A stretch of 64,000 nucleotides of DNA from contig NZ_JAHQZU010000004.1 in NCBI RefSeq assembly GCF_019061185.1, positions 1 through 64,000 on the forward strand, read 5' to 3'. The stretch comes from Paracoccus sp. Z118. Lineage in GTDB: Bacteria; Pseudomonadota; Alphaproteobacteria; Rhodobacterales; Rhodobacteraceae. Positions 59,426-64,000 of this stretch are shown here, piece after piece. Numbering within the stretch: the stretch's first letter is position 1; each line of letters begins with the position of its first letter. The notes below the pieces were generated by a model, which searched no databases, was not told the DNA's origin, and saw only the letters and a program-made list of their open reading frames with translations. The position numbers and the translations under genes are program-made.

Positions 59426-60323
59426 CGGCCTCTCCGACACCCCGCAGCTCCTGCGCCGCGAAGTCCACGAACAGCCGCACCTTGGGGTCCTGAAGCTGGC
59501 GATGCGGCATCAGGATGCCGAACTGCGCCGATATCGGGGGCGTGTCGGGCAGCACCTCGACCAGCGATCCATCGGCCAGATGCGCCGCGACCTCGTAGCG
59601 CGGCCGGTTGGCGATCCCCGCCCCGGCCAGCGCCCATTCGGTCAGCACGTCGCCGGAATCCGCGTCGAACCGCCCGCTTACGGCAAGCTTGCGGCGGCCC
59701 TCGGGCGTCTCCAGCACCCAGAAATATTCGGGCGAGCGCGGAAAGCGCAGCAGCAGGCAGTTATGCGCCATCAGATCGTCGGGCACGGCGGGTGTGCCCT
59801 GCGCCGCCAGATACGAAGGCGCGGCGACCAGCACCCGCGCGAAGTCGTCGATCCTGCGCCAGGCGAAGGTGGAATCCTGCGGCTCGCCGAGGAAGAAGGC
59901 CAGGTCGGCGGAATCCTCGATCAGGTTCACGTTGCGGTCGGTCAGGCGCAGCCGCACCTGCACATCCGGCCAGCGTTCGCAGAAACGCGGGATCAGCGGG
60001 GCGATCAGCCGCCGCCCGATCCCCAGCGGCGCCACCACCCGGATCGCCCCCTGGGGCGAGCCGGAATGGCTGGCGACCAGCGCCTCGGTCTCGTCCACCG
60101 CCTCCAGGATCTTGCGGGCGCTGTCATAGAGAAGCTGGCCGATCTCGGTCGTGGTCAGGCTGCGGGTGGTGCGGTTCAGCAGCCGGACGCCGAAATGGTT
60201 CTCCAGCTCCTTGATGCGGTTCGACGCGCCCGCCGGCGACAGCCGCATCTCGCGCCCGCCGGCGGTGATCGAGCCCTTCTCGACCACGCGGACGAACACG
60301 CGCAGACTGTCCAGATACGACAT
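59385..60323 (-). CDS. LysR-family regulator, divergent from xdhAB
   Basis: A 312-residue LysR protein. The N-terminal helix-turn-helix is in KGSITAGGREMRLSPAGASNRIKELENHFG; the substrate domain follows from about residue 90. It is divergent from xdhA with a 107-bp gap, so it likely controls xdhAB in response to a purine, though this is an inference. Its 3' end overlaps cfa. Confidence 0.92.
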   Translation of the reverse strand: MSYLDSLRVFVRVVEKGSITAGGREMRLSPAGASNRIKELENHFGVRLLNRTTRSLTTTEIGQLLYDSARKILEAVDETEALVASHSGSPQGAIRVVAPLGIGRRLIAPLIPRFCERWPDVQVRLRLTDRNVNLIEDSADLAFFLGEPQDSTFAWRRIDDFARVLVAAPSYLAAQGTPAVPDDLMAHNCLLLRFPRSPEYFWVLETPEGRRKLAVSGRFDADSGDVLTEWALAGAGIANRPRYEVAAHLADGSLVEVLPDTPPISAQFGILMPHRQLQDPKVRLFVDFAAQELRGVGEAVRPPAAARKDNPE

Positions 60324-60347
60324 TCAGGGGGTCCATTTTCAAGAACG

Positions 60348-60364
60348 GGTGTAAACTGTTCACC
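60348..60364. promoter_or_regulatory. Candidate LysR operator
   Basis: GGTGTAAACTGTTCACC is a 17-bp imperfect palindrome with perfect GGTG/CACC ends, halfway between the divergent LysR gene and xdhA. Position and form fit a LysR-family site. Confidence 0.5.
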
Positions 60365-60430
60365 ATCGAAAGGCATTCGGCAACCCTGCAGGGTGTCCTA
60401 CGTCTGACTCGCCGCACGAAAGGACCGCGC

Positions 60431-61879
60431 ATGAGCCAGCCCATCCGCTTTCTGCTGAACGACACCGAGATCGTGCTGACCGAGGCGGGACCGGCAGACA
60501 CGCTGCTGGACTTCATCCGGCTGGGGCGGCGCCTGACCGGCACCAAGGAAGGCTGCGCCGAGGGGGACTGCGGCGCCTGCACGTTGATGGTCGGGCGGCT
60601 GCACGAAGGGCGGCTGGTCTATGAGCCGATCAACGCCTGCATCCGTTTCCTCGCCTCGTGCCACGGCTGTCATGTGGTGACGATCGAGCATCTGAAAGCT
60701 GCCGATGGCGGGCTGCACCCCATCCAGGCGGCGATGGTGGAGCATCACGGCAGCCAGTGCGGCTTCTGCACGCCGGGCTTCGTGATGGCGATGTATGGTC
60801 TGTGGATGACCCATGACGACCCGACCGTGGTGCAGATCGAGACGGCGTTGCAGGGCAATCTGTGCCGCTGCACGGGATACGAGCCGATCGTGAAGGCCGC
60901 CCTCGCGGCGGGCCGCGCGGGCGGGCAGGCGCGGGATGCGCTGAACGTCGAGCGGGCCGAGGTGACGGCCAGGCTTTCCGCCATGGCGGCCCGCGCCGAT
61001 GTGCGCCGGGGCGAGGAACGGGCGATCCTGCCCGCCGATACCGACGATCTGGCGCAGGTGCTGGAAGAGCATCCGACCGCCACCATCGTCGCCGGGGCGA
61101 CCGATGTGGGGCTGTGGGTGACGAAGTTCCTGCGCCCCATCAGCCCCGCCGTGTTCACCGGCCATCTGATGAAGGAGATCGAAGTCACGGACGACGCGCT
61201 CCGCATCGGCGCGGGCGTGACCTATTCCGAGTTCGTGCCGCTGGTGGCCGAGCATTTCCCCGAGGTCGAGGATTACATCCTCCGCATCGGCGGCTGGCAG
61301 GTCCGCAACGCCGGCACGATCGGCGGCAACATCGCCAACGGCTCTCCCATCGGGGAAATGCCGCCGCTACTGATCGCGCTGGGGGCAAGGACCGTGCTGA
61401 GGAAGGGCGGTTCGCGGCGGCAGATCGCGCTGGAGGATTTCTTCATCGAATACGGCAAGCAGGACCGCGCGCCCGGCGAGTTCGTGGAAACCATCGTGAT
61501 CCCGAAAAAGGGCGAGGCGCTGATCGCGGCCTACAAGGTCTCCAAACGTGCGAACGCCGATATCTCGGCCGTCGCGGCAGGGTTCCGGGTGGTCGTGGAA
61601 GGCGATGTGATCGCAGACGCCCGCATCGCCTTCGGCGGGATGGCCGGCATCCCCCGCCGCGCGTTCGAGGCCGAGGCGGCGCTGGGCGGCCAGCCCTTCA
61701 CCGCCGAGACGTTCGAGGACGCGGCGCTGACCGTCACCGGGGATTTCTCGCCGCTTTCGGACTGGCGGGCCAGCGCCGAGTATCGCACCGCGGTCGCTGC
61801 CAATTTCTTCCGCCGCTTCTGGCTGGAGCAGTCGGAAGCCGCCCGGCCCGTCCGCCTCAACCGCGCCGTGGGAGAGTAA
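60431..61879 (+). CDS. xdhA: Xanthine dehydrogenase small subunit
   Basis: A 482-residue subunit with the first [2Fe-2S] cluster (Cys42, Cys47, Cys50 in GCAEGDCGAC plus a Cys near 72), the second [2Fe-2S] cluster (CGFC and CRCTGYEP), and the FAD domain (TIVAGATDVGLWVTKF and NAGTIGGNIANGSPIGEMPP). It passes electrons from the molybdenum subunit to NAD. AAAGGA precedes ATG 60431. It is 1 bp from xdhB. Confidence 0.95.
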   Translation: MSQPIRFLLNDTEIVLTEAGPADTLLDFIRLGRRLTGTKEGCAEGDCGACTLMVGRLHEGRLVYEPINACIRFLASCHGCHVVTIEHLKAADGGLHPIQAAMVEHHGSQCGFCTPGFVMAMYGLWMTHDDPTVVQIETALQGNLCRCTGYEPIVKAALAAGRAGGQARDALNVERAEVTARLSAMAARADVRRGEERAILPADTDDLAQVLEEHPTATIVAGATDVGLWVTKFLRPISPAVFTGHLMKEIEVTDDALRIGAGVTYSEFVPLVAEHFPEVEDYILRIGGWQVRNAGTIGGNIANGSPIGEMPPLLIALGARTVLRKGGSRRQIALEDFFIEYGKQDRAPGEFVETIVIPKKGEALIAAYKVSKRANADISAVAAGFRVVVEGDVIADARIAFGGMAGIPRRAFEAEAALGGQPFTAETFEDAALTVTGDFSPLSDWRASAEYRTAVAANFFRRFWLEQSEAARPVRLNRAVGE

Positions 61880-61880
61880 G

Positions 61881-64000
61881 ATGAAGCACGATCACATCGC
61901 CGTCGCCCCCGCCGAAACGCTGGCCGAGACGCCGCATGAATCGGCCATAAAGCACGTGACCGGCCGCGCGGACTACACCGACGATCTGGTGGTGCCGCAG
62001 GGAACGCTGCACGCCTATCTGGGGTTGTCGTCGGTGGCGCATGGCCGCATCCGCTCCATGGATCTCGCCGCGGTTCTGGCCGCGCCGGGCGTCATCGACG
62101 TGCTGACCGCCGCCGACATCCCCGGCGCGAATGACGTAAGCCCGGTCCAGAAGGAAGACGACCCGATCTTCGCGCAAATCGTGCAGTTCCACGGTCAGCC
62201 GATCTTCGCCGTGATCGCCGAAACCCGCGATCAGGCCCGCCGCGCAGCGGCGCTGGCGAGGGTCGAATATGAGGAACTGCCCTTCGTGCTGGACCCGATC
62301 GCTGCCAGGGACTCGGGCGGGGCGCTGGTGCAGCCCGGCATGACCCTGCGCCGGGGCGAGCCGGAAGCCGCCCTCGCGGACGCGCCCCGCCGGATCGACG
62401 GCCGCTTCGTGATCGGCGGGCAGGACCACTTCTACCTTGAAGGCCAGATCGCGCTGGCGATCCCCGGCGAGGATGAGGAGGTGACGATCTTCACCTCGAC
62501 CCAGCACCCGACCGAGGTGCAGCACATGGTGGCACATGCGCTGGGGGTTCCGGCCAACGCCGTCGTCGTGAACGTCCGCCGCATGGGCGGGGGCTTCGGC
62601 GGCAAGGAAACGCAGATGAACCTGTTCTGCTGCGTCGCCGCCATCGCCGCGAAGAAATGGCACCGCGCCGTCAAGCTGCGCCCCGACCGCGACGACGACA
62701 TGATCGCCACCGGCAAGCGGCATGATTTCGTCGTGGATTACAGCGTCGGCTTCGACGACGATGGCCGGATCACGGCGGTGAGCGGAGACTGGTATGCCCG
62801 CTGCGGCTTTTCCGCCGATCTCAGCATGGCCGTCACCGACCGAGCCCTGTTCCACGCCGACAACGCCTATTTCTACCCGAACGTCGAGATCCGCAGTCAT
62901 CCGCTGAAGACCAACACCGTCTCGAACACCGCCTTCCGCGGCTTCGGCGGCCCGCAAGGCGTGATCGTGGCCGAGCGGATCGTCGAAGAAATCGCCTACG
63001 CGACCGGGCAGGACACGCTGGCCGTGCGCAAGGCGAACCTCTACCAGAACGGCCAGCTCACCCCCTATCACCAGCCGGTGGAGGACATGATCCTGCCGCA
63101 GCTCATCGAGGAGCTGGAGGGGTCGTGCGACTACGCGGCCCGGCGCAAGGCGGTGCTGGACTGGAACGCGAAAGGCGGCGTGATCCGCAAGGGCATCGCG
63201 CTGACGCCGGTCAAGTTCGGCATCAGCTTCACCGCCACGCATTTCAACCAGGCGGGCGCGCTGGTCCATATCTATACCGACGGCTCGATCCAGCTGAACC
63301 ACGGCGGCTGCGAGATGGGACAGGGGCTGCACACCAAGATCGTGCAGGTGGTGGCCGACGCCTTCCATGTCGGGGTCGAGCGGGTGCGGATCACCAAGAC
63401 CACGACCGAGAAGGTGCCGAACACCTCGGCCACCGCTGCATCCTCGGGCACCGACCTGAACGGCATGGCGGCGCTGGACGCCTGCAACCAGATCAAGGCG
63501 CGGCTGGTCGAGTTCCTGTGCAAGGCGAAGGACGCCGAGCCCGAGGAGATCGCCTTCGTGCGTGATCACATCCGCGTCCGCGACGAGCTGATCCCGTTCT
63601 CCGAGGTGATCCAGACCGCCTATCTCGCCCGCGTGCAGCTTTCGGCGGCAGGCTTCTATGCCACGCCGAAGATCCACTGGAACCGGGCCGAGGGGCGCGG
63701 GCGACCGTTCTACTACTACGCCTACGGCGCCGCCTGCGCGGAGGTGTCGGTGGACACGCTGACCGGCGAATACGTGATCGAGCGCGCCGACGTGCTGCAT
63801 GACGTGGGCCGGTCCATCAACCCGGCCATCGACAAGGGCCAGGTCGAGGGCGCCTTCGTGCAGGGCACCGGCTGGCTGACCAGCGAGGAACTGTGGTGGG
63901 ACGCGAAAGGCCGGCTGCGGACGCACGCGCCGTCCACCTACAAGATCCCGCTGGCGTCCGACCGGCCCAAGATCTTCAACGTGAAGCTGGCCGACTGGTC
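61881..64000 (+). CDS. xdhB: Xanthine dehydrogenase large (molybdenum) subunit, partial
   Basis: The frame is open from ATG 61881 to the end of the window (706 codons plus two bases), so the C-terminus is missing. It has RRMGGGFGGKE, NTAFRGFGGPQG and the region HGGCEMGQGLHTK that shape the molybdopterin site. It oxidises hypoxanthine and xanthine to urate. It starts 1 bp after xdhA. Confidence 0.96.
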   Translation, partial: MKHDHIAVAPAETLAETPHESAIKHVTGRADYTDDLVVPQGTLHAYLGLSSVAHGRIRSMDLAAVLAAPGVIDVLTAADIPGANDVSPVQKEDDPIFAQIVQFHGQPIFAVIAETRDQARRAAALARVEYEELPFVLDPIAARDSGGALVQPGMTLRRGEPEAALADAPRRIDGRFVIGGQDHFYLEGQIALAIPGEDEEVTIFTSTQHPTEVQHMVAHALGVPANAVVVNVRRMGGGFGGKETQMNLFCCVAAIAAKKWHRAVKLRPDRDDDMIATGKRHDFVVDYSVGFDDDGRITAVSGDWYARCGFSADLSMAVTDRALFHADNAYFYPNVEIRSHPLKTNTVSNTAFRGFGGPQGVIVAERIVEEIAYATGQDTLAVRKANLYQNGQLTPYHQPVEDMILPQLIEELEGSCDYAARRKAVLDWNAKGGVIRKGIALTPVKFGISFTATHFNQAGALVHIYTDGSIQLNHGGCEMGQGLHTKIVQVVADAFHVGVERVRITKTTTEKVPNTSATAASSGTDLNGMAALDACNQIKARLVEFLCKAKDAEPEEIAFVRDHIRVRDELIPFSEVIQTAYLARVQLSAAGFYATPKIHWNRAEGRGRPFYYYAYGAACAEVSVDTLTGEYVIERADVLHDVGRSINPAIDKGQVEGAFVQGTGWLTSEELWWDAKGRLRTHAPSTYKIPLASDRPKIFNVKLADW

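Noticed and set aside
61857..63926. Minus-strand 689-codon frame opposite xdhB
   Set aside because: xdhB is unmistakable on the plus strand with molybdopterin motifs; the antisense frame is a mirror effect.

Overview
The window reads as a chromosomal segment of a GC-rich alphaproteobacterium of the Rhodobacteraceae/Paracoccaceae type. Grounds: protein sequences (rpoB/rpoC/fusA, the lspA plus DUF3035 lipoprotein pair, the CnoX/Lon-N/Trm112 trio, long-form RibA), very high GC3, and the gene order trpT-secE-nusG-rplKAJL-rpoBC followed by rpsL-rpsG-fusA-tuf. No phage, transposase, CRISPR array or resistance cassette is visible. Almost all of it is ordinary core chromosome, so the more unusual material is in intergenic RNA structures, a dispersed repeat and a few gene neighbourhoods.

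Layout. 1-3383 (minus): str operon, rpsL-rpsG-fusA-tuf (tuf is cut by the window edge), with a near-consensus promoter at 3355-3383. 3407-5196 (minus): a rhamnosyltransferase-like gene and an EamA transporter, overlapping by ATGA, sit between the str operon and rpoC. 5275-17682 (minus): trpT, secE, nusG, rplK, rplA, an L10-type leader, rplJ, rplL, rpoB and rpoC, closed by a strong terminator; strong hairpins lie between rplL and rpoB and between rpoB and rpoC. 17704-20018 (minus): recQ and a YggT-family gene.

20169-25977 (plus): thioesterase-like protein, UMF1-type MFS transporter, MepA endopeptidase, phytase-like lipoprotein, topoisomerase IB and exonuclease III. 26042-27622 (minus): NhaC-type antiporter. 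27770-29513 (plus): tightly overlapping CnoX, Lon N-domain protein and Trm112-like protein. 29671-32049 (minus): DUF1003 protein, ArgC and an OmpR-type response regulator. 32183-35417 (plus): RibA, an L,D-transpeptidase, a sugar epimerase and a rhomboid protease. 35466-43241 (minus): large catalase, FtsK, a DapC-type aminotransferase and an amidase. 43368-47447: UbiH-type hydroxylase, LolA, a lipoprotein transglycosylase (minus) and acetyl-CoA acetyltransferase. The last two are flanked by an inverted pair of roughly 140-bp repeats.

47941-52395 (minus): a small transcription unit with a terminator, then YhhQ, the DUF3035 lipoprotein, LspA, PurH and an Lrp/AsnC regulator. 52817-56344 (minus): tripartite tricarboxylate transporter TctABC and ureidoglycolate lyase. 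56498-end: a purine/urate catabolic group (HIU hydrolase, membrane urate oxidase PuuD, XdhA and the start of XdhB), with a cyclopropane-fatty-acid synthase homologue and a LysR regulator inserted. XdhAB would form urate, PuuD would oxidise it, UraH would hydrolyse 5-hydroxyisourate, and AllA would act at the ureidoglycolate end. The intermediate steps (OHCU decarboxylase, allantoinase, allantoate hydrolysis) are not in the window.
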